NCBI RefSeq assembly: GCF_000377505.1
Contig: NZ_KB898185.1
Location: forward strand, 744,001 to 808,000
Length of the DNA: 64,000 bases
Direction of reading: 5' to 3'
Source of the DNA: Paenibacillus massiliensis 2301065 = DSM 16942
GTDB lineage: Bacteria > Bacillota > Bacilli > Paenibacillales > Paenibacillaceae
A program made the translations under genes and the position numbers. The notes below the pieces were generated by a model. That model was not told the origin of the DNA, ran no database searches, and saw nothing but the letters and a program-made list of their open reading frames with translations. How positions within the stretch are numbered: the stretch's first letter is position 1; each line of letters starts with the position of its first letter. Shown here one piece after another: positions 18,646-27,113 of this stretch.

Positions 18646-19881
18646 TTGAAGACTTTAGGCATTATTGTTGAATATAACCCTATGCATAACGGACATCTGT
18701 ATCACCTGACAGAGGCCAAAAATAGAACGGGTGCCTCCCGCACCGTGGCGGTCATGAGTGGCCCGTTCCTCCAGCGCGGCGAGCCTGCTATCGTTGACAA
18801 ATGGGCCCGCACCGAGATGGCGCTCGCTATGGGTGTAGACCTCGTTCTGGAGCTGCCGGTAGCCTATGCGGTGCAGGCAGCCGATTGGTTCGCCTACGGC
18901 GCCGTGGCCCTGCTGGAGTCCACGGGCATCGTGGACTGCCTCTGCTTCGGCAGTGAGGCAGGCGACCTGTCGCCGCTACAGGCGCTGGCGACAGCACTGA
19001 CCGCGGAGCCGGACGCGCTGAAGTCCGGCATCGCGGAGCGATTGGCGGCAGGCTGGAGCTACCCTGCCGCCTATGCAGACGCCGCCTGTGCCCTGGCGGC
19101 GGAATGGCCGGACCACGCGGAGCTGTCCGGCATACTTCAGCAGCCCAATAATACTTTAGGGCTGCATTATTTGATGGCGCTGCAGCGGCTCGGCAGCGCC
19201 ATAGTGCCCTGCACGATCACGCGCAGCGGATCGGGCTATCATGACGCCGTGGCGCGGGAAGGCGAAGCCATCGCGAGCGCCACGGCGATCCGCCGCCTGC
19301 TGCTGAGCGGCGGGCCTAATGCAGCGGCACCTTATGTGCCCGGTGCCGTGCTGGATATTCTGCGCCGCGAGTGGGCAGCTGGGCGCGGGCCGCAGCAATG
19401 GGATTCATTCAGCGTGCCATTGCTTCACGGACTGATTACGCGCAGCCCCCAGCAACTGGCCGAGCTGCATGAGGTGAACGAGGGTCTGGAGCATCGCCTG
19501 CTGAATGGCCTTCACCGACTGGACAGTCCGTCAGTCGAGAGTCTGCTAAGCGCCCTGAAGACCAAGCGATATACACGTACCCGACTTCAGCGTATGCTGA
19601 CCCATATTTTGCTGAACCACTCCAAGGTACAGCTGGCGCCTACAGAGCTCGCAGCAGGACCTCATTACCTTCGCATACTGGGCTTCAATCAGACTGGAAG
19701 AGCCATGCTTAAAGAAATGAAGCAGCGGGCATCCCTCCCGCTGCTTGTTCAAGCGTCCTCTCAATCCCTGCCCCAGCTAGAGCTGGACCTGCAAGCCTCT
19801 GCCATTTACAGTGCTGCTATGCGGGAGCCAGAAATCACGCGCATGTATGCCGATTATCTGCGCCCACCAGTCATATCCTGA
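18646..19881 (+). CDS. tmcAL: tRNA(Met) cytidine acetate ligase TmcAL
   Basis: TmcAL (YlbM) uses ATP and acetate to make N4-acetylcytidine at the wobble position of elongator tRNA-Met. The 411-residue protein starts LKTLGIIVEYNPMHNGHLYH, with the nucleotidyltransferase HxGH-type motif, followed by AVMSGPFLQRGEPAIVDKWA and FGSEAGDL. The TTG at 18646 fits the family start and lies 12 bases after GAGGGAG. An upstream TTG at 18625 would precede that site. The middle of the gene (about 18800-19500) is distinctly more GC-rich than its surroundings. Confidence 0.93.
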   Translation: MKTLGIIVEYNPMHNGHLYHLTEAKNRTGASRTVAVMSGPFLQRGEPAIVDKWARTEMALAMGVDLVLELPVAYAVQAADWFAYGAVALLESTGIVDCLCFGSEAGDLSPLQALATALTAEPDALKSGIAERLAAGWSYPAAYADAACALAAEWPDHAELSGILQQPNNTLGLHYLMALQRLGSAIVPCTITRSGSGYHDAVAREGEAIASATAIRRLLLSGGPNAAAPYVPGAVLDILRREWAAGRGPQQWDSFSVPLLHGLITRSPQQLAELHEVNEGLEHRLLNGLHRLDSPSVESLLSALKTKRYTRTRLQRMLTHILLNHSKVQLAPTELAAGPHYLRILGFNQTGRAMLKEMKQRASLPLLVQASSQSLPQLELDLQASAIYSAAMREPEITRMYADYLRPPVIS

Positions 19882-19917
19882 ACGCCCCTGTCCACTAGAC
19901 TTATGTCCAACAGGGCT

Positions 19918-20991
19918 TCAAGACTCTGACTTGACGGCTTTGACATCCAGATAATCCAAGGCGTCCTGCAAGGTACGCACGGGCACTAGCTCCATGCGCG
20001 TGCCAATAGCCTGCGCTTTGCCGAGTGCAGCCTCATAGTTACCCTCAGGCACGAAGAAGAGATCCGCTCCCTTTCGATCGGCTGCAACAATCTTATGCAC
20101 GATGCCGCCGATCTCACCTACATTGCCATCCTGATCAATGGTGCCTGTGCCTGCAATCCGATAGCCCTTACTCAGATCCCCCGGCGTGAGCTGGTTATAG
20201 ATCTCCAATGTGAAGATCAAACCGGCCGATGGCCCGCCTACATTGGTCGAGGCGAAGCTTATCGTGTGATCCGGGTTGTCGGGCTTGATTTTTTGTACCG
20301 TTGCCAGGCTTACACCAAGCCCGATCCGTTGCTGTCCAGTATCCGGGTCGGTGATAGGAATTAAGGTCACCTCCCGGGTCAGCACCTCTCCATCCCGAAG
20401 CAGCTTGAAGCTCAGTGTATCCCCGGCACGCTTGCCCTCCAGAAGACCCCTTAGCTGTGCATGGTCTTGGATGGCCTTGTCCTCCACCTCCAGCAGCTGA
20501 TCTCCCGGAAGGAGGTCACGGTCTGCGCCTGGCAGCAGCTTCATGACGACCACATGATTCGGAACAATTTGATATGCTACTCCAGCATGATGATAGGCGG
20601 CCTCAATGGCAGAGGATTGCGAGCTATCCATCAGATAGATCTGCTGAGCAGCATACTCAGCCTCACTGCGCCCCTGCAGTCGGCTGTCCTTGTCTTGAAT
20701 CTCAGCATCCCGATCAAAGGCTGACAGTGCCAGCAGGATGACATTCGCATAGCTGGCCGATACCGTCGTCATCATGAAGCTGCCCGACTCGCTCGGATCG
20801 CCATTTTGCACCGTCACCATCGGCTTTACTTCCTCAGCGGTGCCGGGCTTATAGATCAGATACGGAATCGGCATATACACAAGGACATAGGCCAGAATGG
20901 CGATGCTAAGCAAATACAGCAGCCAGTATAGCCCGTTGCGTCTATTTTGTTGCATACTCCTCCGCATCCCCTTTCTTTTTTCCCTTGGCAT
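19918..20991 (-). CDS. PDZ-Lon membrane protease (YlbL/SepM family)
   Basis: A 357-residue membrane-anchored serine protease. One N-terminal membrane segment (about residues 20-42) is followed by a PDZ domain (around 140-220, LLPGDQLLEVEDK) and a Lon-type proteolytic domain. The catalytic serine is in VGGPSAGLIF, and the lysine in EIGGIVHKIVAA. The relative SepM matures a competence peptide in streptococci, and YlbL degrades the division inhibitor YneA in Bacillus. Either role could apply here, and the family itself is certain. The gene is convergent with tmcAL, 36 bases away. Confidence 0.92.
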   Translation of the reverse strand: MPREKRKGMRRSMQQNRRNGLYWLLYLLSIAILAYVLVYMPIPYLIYKPGTAEEVKPMVTVQNGDPSESGSFMMTTVSASYANVILLALSAFDRDAEIQDKDSRLQGRSEAEYAAQQIYLMDSSQSSAIEAAYHHAGVAYQIVPNHVVVMKLLPGADRDLLPGDQLLEVEDKAIQDHAQLRGLLEGKRAGDTLSFKLLRDGEVLTREVTLIPITDPDTGQQRIGLGVSLATVQKIKPDNPDHTISFASTNVGGPSAGLIFTLEIYNQLTPGDLSKGYRIAGTGTIDQDGNVGEIGGIVHKIVAADRKGADLFFVPEGNYEAALGKAQAIGTRMELVPVRTLQDALDYLDVKAVKSES

Positions 20992-21005
20992 CTATATGAC
21001 TTCTG

Positions 21006-21034
21006 GTATGTATTTATTCTGTGACTCATAGACT
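21006..21034 (+). promoter_or_regulatory. Possible SigE promoter of ylbJ
   Basis: GTATGT (21006-21011) and CATAGACT (21027-21034) are 15 bases apart and resemble the mother-cell SigE consensus. ylbJ is SigE-dependent in Bacillus subtilis, which motivates the search. The match is only partial. Confidence 0.3.
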
Positions 21035-21079
21035 CCTATTAAGAATAGGGTACAAGCCGGAAGAAGGTGAATCAGCGAT

Positions 21080-22387
21080 ATGAAAAATATTATTCAGGCG
21101 CGTCCGCGCCTTATATCCACCTTAGCTATCGCTCTAGGTGCAGTCATGGTGCTTACAGGTGTCCTTCTGGCCCCCGAGGAGGTGTTCAAGGCTTCCTCGC
21201 AAGGGCTCAAGCTATGGTGGACCATTGTATTCCCAGCTATGCTGCCGTTCTTGATGCTGTCCGAAATGCTCCTGGCTCTAGGCATCGTTCACGGTCTCGG
21301 AGTTCTGCTTAGCCCACTTATGCGAAGCTGCTTCCGTCTGCCAGGCCATAGCGGCTGGGTACTGGCGCTGGGTATGATGGCCGGGGCACCCGCTTCCGCT
21401 GAAGCGATCAGACAGCTCATGGCCCGCGACGAGCTTGGCGAGACGCAAGCCCGGCTGCTCACGGCATTGACTCATTTCAACAATCCCATGACGATTATCG
21501 TGGTCATCGGTACCGGGTTCCTGCACAGTCCTGCTCTCGGCTACCTGCTGCTAGCTGTACATTGGAGCGCCGGGATCACAGCCGCACTGATTCTGCTTCG
21601 TGGTCGTAGCAGCTCTAACACTCTAAACAATTCTGCTACATACAAACAATTGACAGACAACAACATAAACAGACATCATGCATCCAGTTCTACTTCAAAA
21701 GCAATAGAAGGGCATAGCTATGTTCAGGGCCCCTTCGTTCGAATACGGCTGGGCACTGTGCTGACGGAGATGAGACTCGCCCGCGAGCAGGATGGCCGCA
21801 GCTTCGGCAAATTACTGGGTGATACAGTTACGAATGCCGTGCAGACGCTGATGATATCGGGCGGCTTCATTTTATTCTTCGCGGTCATCAGCCAGTTATT
21901 CAACCTGTATGTGTCCTCAGGTGCCTTCAGCTATGTATGGCCGGCACTGCTGGAGCTTCACCTCGGCTCATATGCTTTGACCACAGCACTTGGCAATTCT
22001 CCACTCGTACTGGCCGGTATCAGCGCCATCTTGGGATGGGGCGGCTTATCGGGCTGGTTCCAGAGCGTTGCCATTACAAGACCCGCAGATCGCGGTAAGC
22101 TACTGGCATACACGAGACTATGGCACGGCCTGATCGCTTTTATATTTACCCTCATCCTCTGGGGACCATGGCAGCGTCTTATGCAGCTTGTCCAGCCCGC
22201 CTATGGGACGAATCCGCTTCTGGGGCTCACTGACACAAGCACAAGCATAGATATGGCAACAGAGCCGACCATTCCAAGTCTATGGCAGCTCACGGTTGCC
22301 CCATGGATGCTGGGCATCTTGATTCTTACAGTGTTACTATTGCTATCAATCACGATGTATGCTAGTCGTCGACTTTTTTCGCGTTGA
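21080..22387 (+). CDS. ylbJ: Sporulation integral membrane protein YlbJ
   Basis: A 435-residue multi-pass protein with the nucleoside-recognition/gate domain layout of YlbJ. It has about eight membrane segments in two blocks separated by a charged cytoplasmic loop near residues 185-240. Motifs seen include FPAMLPFLMLSEML, MMAGAPASAEAIRQL, THFNNPMTIIVVIG and GNSPLVLAGISAI. YlbJ is needed for spore cortex formation and envelope resistance. An AGAAGGTGA site precedes the ATG. Its last 26 bases overlap the 3' end of coaD on the other strand. Confidence 0.92.
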   Translation: MKNIIQARPRLISTLAIALGAVMVLTGVLLAPEEVFKASSQGLKLWWTIVFPAMLPFLMLSEMLLALGIVHGLGVLLSPLMRSCFRLPGHSGWVLALGMMAGAPASAEAIRQLMARDELGETQARLLTALTHFNNPMTIIVVIGTGFLHSPALGYLLLAVHWSAGITAALILLRGRSSSNTLNNSATYKQLTDNNINRHHASSSTSKAIEGHSYVQGPFVRIRLGTVLTEMRLAREQDGRSFGKLLGDTVTNAVQTLMISGGFILFFAVISQLFNLYVSSGAFSYVWPALLELHLGSYALTTALGNSPLVLAGISAILGWGGLSGWFQSVAITRPADRGKLLAYTRLWHGLIAFIFTLILWGPWQRLMQLVQPAYGTNPLLGLTDTSTSIDMATEPTIPSLWQLTVAPWMLGILILTVLLLLSITMYASRRLFSR

Positions 22388-22877
22388 ATTTGTCGTACAA
22401 GGCCTCGCCCACCTCTGGAGATACCAGATCCACAATGTTCCCGTTAAAATGAGCAATCTCTTTCACCATGCTGGAGCTAAGGTAGGAGTACTTGGGATTG
22501 GTCATCATAAAAATCGTCTCTGCCTCGGGATTCAGCTTGTGGTTGGCTGATGCCAGCTGCAGCTCATATTCAAAATCCGTCACAGAACGAATCCCGCGGA
22601 CGATGACATGCGCTCCCTTTTGCCTCACATAATTAGCGGTCAGGTCACGAAAGAAATCCACTTCGATATTAGGGATATCCTTCGTCACGGAGCGCAGTAG
22701 CTCCATACGCTCCGCTACGGAAAAGAGCGGGTTTTTACTTATATTATTAAGCACCGCCACAATCAATACATCGAACTGTCTGGCAGCACGCTGGATGATA
22801 TCAAGGTGTCCCATCGTAACAGGATCAAATGTGCCCGGATATACTGCAATTCTTTGTTTGTGTCCCTGTTCAATCAT
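22362..22877 (-). CDS. coaD: Phosphopantetheine adenylyltransferase CoaD
   Basis: CoaD transfers AMP to 4'-phosphopantetheine, the penultimate step of coenzyme A synthesis. The 171-residue protein has YPGTFDPVTMGHLDII with the T/HxGH nucleotidyltransferase motif, ALYDKFN at the C-terminus, and the internal sequence YSYLSSSMVKEIAHFNG. The ATG at 22877 follows AAGGAGG by nine bases. A longer frame extends into rsmD without support. It overlaps the rsmD 3' end by eight bases, so the two are coupled. Confidence 0.97.
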   Translation of the reverse strand: MIEQGHKQRIAVYPGTFDPVTMGHLDIIQRAARQFDVLIVAVLNNISKNPLFSVAERMELLRSVTKDIPNIEVDFFRDLTANYVRQKGAHVIVRGIRSVTDFEYELQLASANHKLNPEAETIFMMTNPKYSYLSSSMVKEIAHFNGNIVDLVSPEVGEALYDKFNAKKVDD

Positions 22878-23475
22878 TGTCTGTGTCCTCCTTGACCGAC
22901 TCTTCGTGCAATATGTAATCGTACACGGATACGGTCGTCTCTCCATATACCGCTTTGCGCAGCTGCTTGAATCTGCCGAATTGCTCCGGGTATTCATAGC
23001 CTGTCTCATATTCCAGCACGATGACTGCACCATCTCTCAGCAGAGATAGCTCATGCATCTTGCTCATCAGTTCGTCTCCATTTTTCATGCGATACGGTGG
23101 GTCCAAAAAAACGGCATCAAAAACAGTCCCGCGCTTGGCGAGCGCCTTCAAGGCGCGTCCAGCCTCGTTACGGAACACTTCAGCCTGCCCGGCCAGGTCT
23201 GTCTTTCGTAGATTCTCCTTGATGACCTCCACACTTTTCGGCTCCAAATCTACAAACACAGCCCGATCCATCCCCCGACTCAGCGCTTCAATTCCAAGTC
23301 CTCCACTTCCAGCAAATAAATCCAGGACTACACCACCATCAAAGTAGGGTCCAATGATGCTGAATAGAGCCTCCTTGACTTTATCCGTAGTGGGTCTCGT
23401 CCCCATACCAGGGACTGCCTTGAGCGGCCTTCCCTTGGCGCTTCCAGATATGACTCTCACTGATGATTTCACCAT
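22870..23475 (-). CDS. rsmD: 16S rRNA (guanine-966-N2)-methyltransferase RsmD
   Basis: RsmD methylates G966 of 16S rRNA. The 201-residue class I methyltransferase has RVISGSAKGRPL at its N-terminus, TRPTTDKVKEALF, the SAM-binding LDLFAGSGGLGIEALSRG and the catalytic FLDPPY. The ATG at 23475 has only a weak AGAGAG ribosome site. A GTG five codons in (VRVISG) would also fit. The 5' part overlaps a 134-codon frame of unknown function by 95 bases, in a different register. Confidence 0.95.
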   Translation of the reverse strand: MVKSSVRVISGSAKGRPLKAVPGMGTRPTTDKVKEALFSIIGPYFDGGVVLDLFAGSGGLGIEALSRGMDRAVFVDLEPKSVEVIKENLRKTDLAGQAEVFRNEAGRALKALAKRGTVFDAVFLDPPYRMKNGDELMSKMHELSLLRDGAVIVLEYETGYEYPEQFGRFKQLRKAVYGETTVSVYDYILHEESVKEDTDND

Positions 23476-23785
23476 TCTCTCTATAGCTTGATATACGATC
23501 GCCAGCGACCTTATGCCTGTATCGTATCACATTGCGTCCCGCTTGAAAAATGAAGTCCATGCACGGGTACAATGGATGATCCTGCAGACCGCTAGACAAA
23601 TTTCCACTTGGAAATGTATAACATCCCCTGCATTGGGCATGCTTGAAATATCGGCATTTAACCGATGCCGTAGACAACCGCGGAGAAGGCTTACGTTTCC
23701 CCATAAGCTCTTCGTCCGGTTTCTCCTCTCCCATCGAAGGGCGCTCCGCAAGGGGCGTCCGATTTTTTTTGCCTATACCCATCAC
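23381..23785 (-). CDS. Hypothetical Cys-rich basic protein overlapping rsmD
   Basis: A 134-residue basic frame not assigned to a family. Its ATG is fused to the stop of the preceding gene (TGATG), a coupling seen in real operons. Its 3' third overlaps rsmD by 95 bases. The central part carries a cysteine/histidine pattern, KCRYFKHAQCRGCYTF and HPLYPC, that could bind a metal. The overlapping end is likely less constrained. It could be a true small gene, or an open frame carried along by the rsmD leader. Without comparison it stays tentative. Confidence 0.45.
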   Translation of the reverse strand: MMGIGKKNRTPLAERPSMGEEKPDEELMGKRKPSPRLSTASVKCRYFKHAQCRGCYTFPSGNLSSGLQDHPLYPCMDFIFQAGRNVIRYRHKVAGDRISSYRENGEIISESHIWKRQGKAAQGSPWYGDETHYG

Positions 23786-24705
23786 ACCTCGCGCTTATCC
23801 TCCGGCGAGTACAGAATACGCTGGTAATCAGAATCCCTCGTGTCCATGTCCCCCAGATACATTCGCATATGCTCAGGTACTTGCTCATAGGCTGTCTTCA
23901 GGCGCTCACGGTTGAACTCACTTGGGAACTCCAGATACAAGTGATAAGCAGCACGACACTCCTCAAGGGATGTCTGCTCACCCTTTAGCTTCTTATACTT
24001 GTCCAGGAGCTCCTTATATTTATCTTCCGCTACTTCCGCATACAGCTCCTCTGTGAAGGTGATCTTCCCAAGCTCCGGGATCGAGACAACCAGCGGATAA
24101 GCCCCTGTAGTGAACAACGTTCCATCCGCGAACGAAGCCTCTAGGTCTTCAATAGGAATCTCACGCGAATCTGGCAAGCCATAAATATGCACGATTCCAT
24201 TCTCATACACGACAAGATTGACAAGGTAATTTTCCCCTTGCTCTCTCATGAACATGCAGAAGCCGTCACCCTCAATAGTGCTATAGAACATCTCTTGAAT
24301 GACAACAAAATCAACTGCCTTCGGGGAAGGACTGATTCTTCGCACTTCCATTAGCTCCCGCTCTCGGGCAGTAATCTCGTAAATATTGCGAAACTCTGGA
24401 TTCAGTGACCGTACCTTTCCCTCGATGTGCTGGTAGTAGCTATCGTTATCGAATGACCAATCCGCCGTTCCGACGATGAAGGCACCCAGACCATGTAGGG
24501 ACAGTGTCTCTCCGTCAGGTATATCCGGTCCCAGCCAGTACTCGTCAATCTTTTGCCCCAGTCCCTTTAGATCTACGAGCTCCCAGCAATTCACCATCCC
24601 ATCCTCATAGATCTGCACCTGGACGAGAAAATGATGATCTGCGTTATGTATAATGCCATGGGTAGTTGTCCCCTCGACCTGCTTCTGTCTTCGAATTCTC
24701 TGCAT
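23782..24705 (-). CDS. Hypothetical protein with internal duplication
   Basis: A 307-residue soluble protein that I do not recognise. Two similar halves are visible: FLVQVQIYEDGMVNCWELVD near residues 25-45 and YLVNLVVYENGIVHIYGLPD near residues 160-180. Both are followed by LG/GTLFTTGAYP-like strands, which suggests a duplicated beta-rich domain. The C-terminus (from about 225) is a lysine- and glutamate-rich helical tail. A GAGGTG site lies seven bases before the ATG. It has a candidate promoter at 24753-24781 and starts a unit running into rsmD and coaD. Confidence 0.8.
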   Translation of the reverse strand: MQRIRRQKQVEGTTTHGIIHNADHHFLVQVQIYEDGMVNCWELVDLKGLGQKIDEYWLGPDIPDGETLSLHGLGAFIVGTADWSFDNDSYYQHIEGKVRSLNPEFRNIYEITARERELMEVRRISPSPKAVDFVVIQEMFYSTIEGDGFCMFMREQGENYLVNLVVYENGIVHIYGLPDSREIPIEDLEASFADGTLFTTGAYPLVVSIPELGKITFTEELYAEVAEDKYKELLDKYKKLKGEQTSLEECRAAYHLYLEFPSEFNRERLKTAYEQVPEHMRMYLGDMDTRDSDYQRILYSPEDKREV

Positions 24706-24752
24706 CTGTCTTCACCTCTCTATTGACTACATCTGACATCTGATATTGGACC

Positions 24753-24781
24753 ATATTAACGACAGCTCAGCTGTTGTCCAA
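24753..24781 (-). promoter_or_regulatory. Candidate promoter of the 24705-23381 unit
   Basis: On the minus strand TTGGAC (24776-24781) and TAATAT (24753-24758) are 17 bases apart. The spacer holds an inverted repeat, ACAGCT-G-AGCTGT, that could be an operator. Confidence 0.45.
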
Positions 24782-24835
24782 GCAAAACACAAGTTTTGTA
24801 ATATTTTATAGCAAACAACGAAAGGAGCTGCTGTC

Positions 24836-25045
24836 ATGAGCTGCCCAGTAAATCCAATTGTGTGCCCACCTGTGCAAGTTGTAAATCATCTGTTCTACCC
24901 ACAGGTCATCCCTGTCATTCATCCAATCGAGATCGTTAATGAGTGTCACGCTGTACCGATCTACAATCATCAGTTCCCTGTGTCCGTCACCAATGGTCCT
25001 AGCTGCCAAGTCTCCGCGCGCCGCAAAAAATCGCGTCGGCGTTAA
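24836..25045 (+). CDS. CotD-like spore coat protein
   Basis: A 69-residue protein rich in Pro, His, Val and Cys with an arginine/lysine tail (ARRKKSRRR). The central HLFYPQVIPVIHPIEIVNEC resembles the CotD family, inner coat proteins made late in the mother cell under SigK. AAAGGAGCTGCTGTC precedes the ATG. The gene stands alone between two minus-strand genes, which fits a small coat gene with its own sporulation promoter, though no clear SigK boxes were found. A terminator-like hairpin follows at 25202-25248. Confidence 0.65.
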   Translation: MSCPVNPIVCPPVQVVNHLFYPQVIPVIHPIEIVNECHAVPIYNHQFPVSVTNGPSCQVSARRKKSRRR

Positions 25046-25201
25046 GTCTGACGCACACTACACGGCAGGATATCCAACCATCTACAGACAAGCATACTTG
25101 CGTACTTTTGAACAGGGACACTCACCATTCAATGGGGCTATAATCAATCTTATCAGCCATTCAGTCTCCGGAGTTCCTGTTTATCCGATAGAGACACATC
25201 T

Positions 25202-25248
25202 AAGCAGGCAGGTCGGCTTCGGGAGCACCCTGGCTGACCTGCCTGCTT
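25202..25248 (+). terminator. Long hairpin between the coat gene and the esterase gene
   Basis: A 16-base-pair stem (25202-25217 with 25233-25248) has one G-U pair on the plus-strand transcript and a 15-base loop. No long T run follows on either side, but its position between convergent genes suggests a bidirectional transcription end. Confidence 0.6.
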
Positions 25249-25265
25249 AAGTTGGCCTTCTATAA

Positions 25266-25922
25266 TCAAGCTCTATTCCAATCAAAGCCGATGGCTTCAA
25301 GCACTGCACGCGTAATAATCATATGCCCTGCTTGATCCGGGTGAACCCTGTCCCATGCCAAAGCAGCCGGATATATGAACTCCCATTGTCGATCAAAAGC
25401 CGCTTGCGTATCTACAAGAATGGCCTCCAATTCTTCGGCAATCTCCTTCACAGCGGCTCCGTAAACATCCATCGTAGCACGCATGGGGTCCTCTGTATTC
25501 GCTTCCAGATAGTACGGCGTGATCAACACCAACCCTTTCACCGACGAACGCACAGGGGTCAATAGCTCACGCAAGGTGCGCTTGTACTCATCCAGATAGA
25601 CATGCTGTTCAGGACGTGCGGCAGCATCGAATTGTCTCCATACATCGTTCACACCGATCTTAACAGCTAGCCAATCCGGCTTGAGATCCAGTACATCGTT
25701 ACTCCAACGTTCCTTGAGGTCACGCACGGTGTTCCCGCTCGTTCCCACATTGGATATACGAATGTTCAGATCCGGATACACCGCTCGGAGCAAAGCATCA
25801 ATCTGCGCTACATACCCATTGCCAAGAGCCCCGTTTCCTCCCTCGCCAATCGGTCTGGCACGTCCACAATCCGTAATCGAATCGCCAATGAATACCCAAC
25901 GGTCCTGACTGCTTAACTTCAT
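25266..25922 (-). CDS. SGNH acetylxylan esterase (Axe2-like)
   Basis: A 218-residue SGNH-fold esterase close to Geobacillus Axe2, which removes acetyl groups from xylan and xylo-oligosaccharides. Block I is FIGDSITDCGRARP with the nucleophile serine. The oxyanion glycine is in NVGTSGNTV, the asparagine is in IGVNDVWRQ, and the Asp-His pair is in WDRVHPDQAGH. No signal peptide is present, so it should act inside the cell on imported oligosaccharides. The neighbouring AraC regulator and GH42 enzyme, and yicI further on, suggest plant-polymer use. Confidence 0.85.
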   Translation of the reverse strand: MKLSSQDRWVFIGDSITDCGRARPIGEGGNGALGNGYVAQIDALLRAVYPDLNIRISNVGTSGNTVRDLKERWSNDVLDLKPDWLAVKIGVNDVWRQFDAAARPEQHVYLDEYKRTLRELLTPVRSSVKGLVLITPYYLEANTEDPMRATMDVYGAAVKEIAEELEAILVDTQAAFDRQWEFIYPAALAWDRVHPDQAGHMIITRAVLEAIGFDWNRA

Positions 25923-26039
25923 CCCGGTCCCTCCACCTTGTTCCCTATAATAGTAGTCGAGCTACCTCCATGATAACCATTGTATTCCAGACTCTGCAAG
26001 ATCATTTTACAAAGGCTGACAATCAGTATTGGTGCAAGC

Positions 26040-26933
26040 TTAATGGAGTATTCGAAATTGCTGTGGTGTTACACCTTCATGCCTCCTGAAGGTCGCTACA
26101 AAATGGCTGCTGTCACGGAATCCAACACGCTCGGCAATTGCACGGACAGGCATGGCAGGGAACTCTGTCATGAGCTCTTTCGCTTTGCGCATTCGAATCA
26201 TAATTAGACAAGCATATGCAGTAATGCCCATAGATTGCTTGAACAGAGAATTCAGATGTCTGATGCTGACACCCAAAATTGCAGCCATGTCTCCAAGCCC
26301 CAGAGAAGGGTCACCATAATGCTGCTCCATATACTCCAGTACAGGAATCGTTCTCTCCACCTGTTGGTATAGTGATGGCAGAGTGCCGGTTCGACCATGC
26401 TTCTTAAGCATGGCCAGGAATCTATACATATCAGAAGAGGCATCCAGCCCTAACAAATCTCTGTCGCTTGCAATGGAATCCAGCACCTGAATACCGAAGC
26501 CATCCAACTCGTTCCCCTGCTCCCAGTAGTACAAGGAGGCTGGCTTCAAGCCCAAAGCGGCGATAACAGCCAAGCACAAGGGGCCTGTAAACGTGATATA
26601 CAGCGTCTGCCATACATTACTGCGGCGATTGTACCTGTGAGGCTCCCCTGGTGGCAGCAGCACCCCCGTATTCTCCCCCATTTTGAACGAAGCGCCCCCG
26701 AAGCTCATTACCCCTTCCCCCTGAATAGTCTGCAGCCAATGAAAACACGGGAAGCCCTCTGGACGGTCTACATCCTCCTGCTGTCCATTTAGACCAATGC
26801 TATCAATGAACAATGGAAGCTTCTGCTCGCGTGAGGTAAGAAAATATCGTTTGTGCACATTGTTGTGCATATTGTGAAGCTGCGGTTCCCGTTGCTCTTT
26901 CCACTCCATTTCATTCACTCTACTCACTTCCAT
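26040..26933 (-). CDS. AraC family transcriptional regulator
   Basis: A 297-residue AraC-type activator. The N-terminal half is a cupin-like sensor (MSFGGASFKMGENTGVLLPP then GEPHRYNRR). The C-terminal half has two HTH motifs (GLGDMAAILGVSIRHLNSLF and VRAIAERVGFRDSSHFVATF) and ends FRRHEGVTPQQFR. The ATG at 26933 lacks a good ribosome site. A GTG at 26918 after GGAAGTGAG is a likely alternative. It is divergent from the GH42 gene and co-oriented with the esterase, so it probably regulates both for a plant-derived sugar. Confidence 0.9.
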   Translation of the reverse strand: MEVSRVNEMEWKEQREPQLHNMHNNVHKRYFLTSREQKLPLFIDSIGLNGQQEDVDRPEGFPCFHWLQTIQGEGVMSFGGASFKMGENTGVLLPPGEPHRYNRRSNVWQTLYITFTGPLCLAVIAALGLKPASLYYWEQGNELDGFGIQVLDSIASDRDLLGLDASSDMYRFLAMLKKHGRTGTLPSLYQQVERTIPVLEYMEQHYGDPSLGLGDMAAILGVSIRHLNSLFKQSMGITAYACLIMIRMRKAKELMTEFPAMPVRAIAERVGFRDSSHFVATFRRHEGVTPQQFRILH

Positions 26934-27013
26934 TTTCTTATATACACTCTGACTTTTATTATATATTCAAGAATAATGATTTCATATAGCATAGAGTTAT
27001 TCTTATATATTCA

Positions 27014-27110
27014 ATTCTGTTATGTGAGTTCTGTTGTGAGTTCTGTTGTGAGTTCTTGTTATGTGAGCTCTGTTATGAGTTCTTGTTATTGAGTTCTGTC
27101 GTAGCTCTGT
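27014..27110. repeat. Short degenerate tandem repeats before the GH42 gene
   Basis: About six to seven copies of a 12-15-base unit of the form GAGTTCTGTTRT follow one another with small changes (GAGTTCTGTTGT, GAGTTCTTGTTATGT, GAGCTCTGTTAT, GAGTTCTTGTTATT). They lie in the divergent promoter region of the AraC and GH42 genes. No stem-forming spacers exist, so this is not a CRISPR array. Confidence 0.75.
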
Positions 27111-27113
27111 ATC

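Noticed and set aside
26853..27092. Open frame with repeated VSSVVSS residues
   Set aside because: It is the translation of the tandem DNA repeats before the GH42 gene and starts inside the opposite-strand AraC gene.
27014..27110. Possible CRISPR array
   Set aside because: The units are 12-15 bases, adjacent and degenerate, with no spacers and no cas genes.
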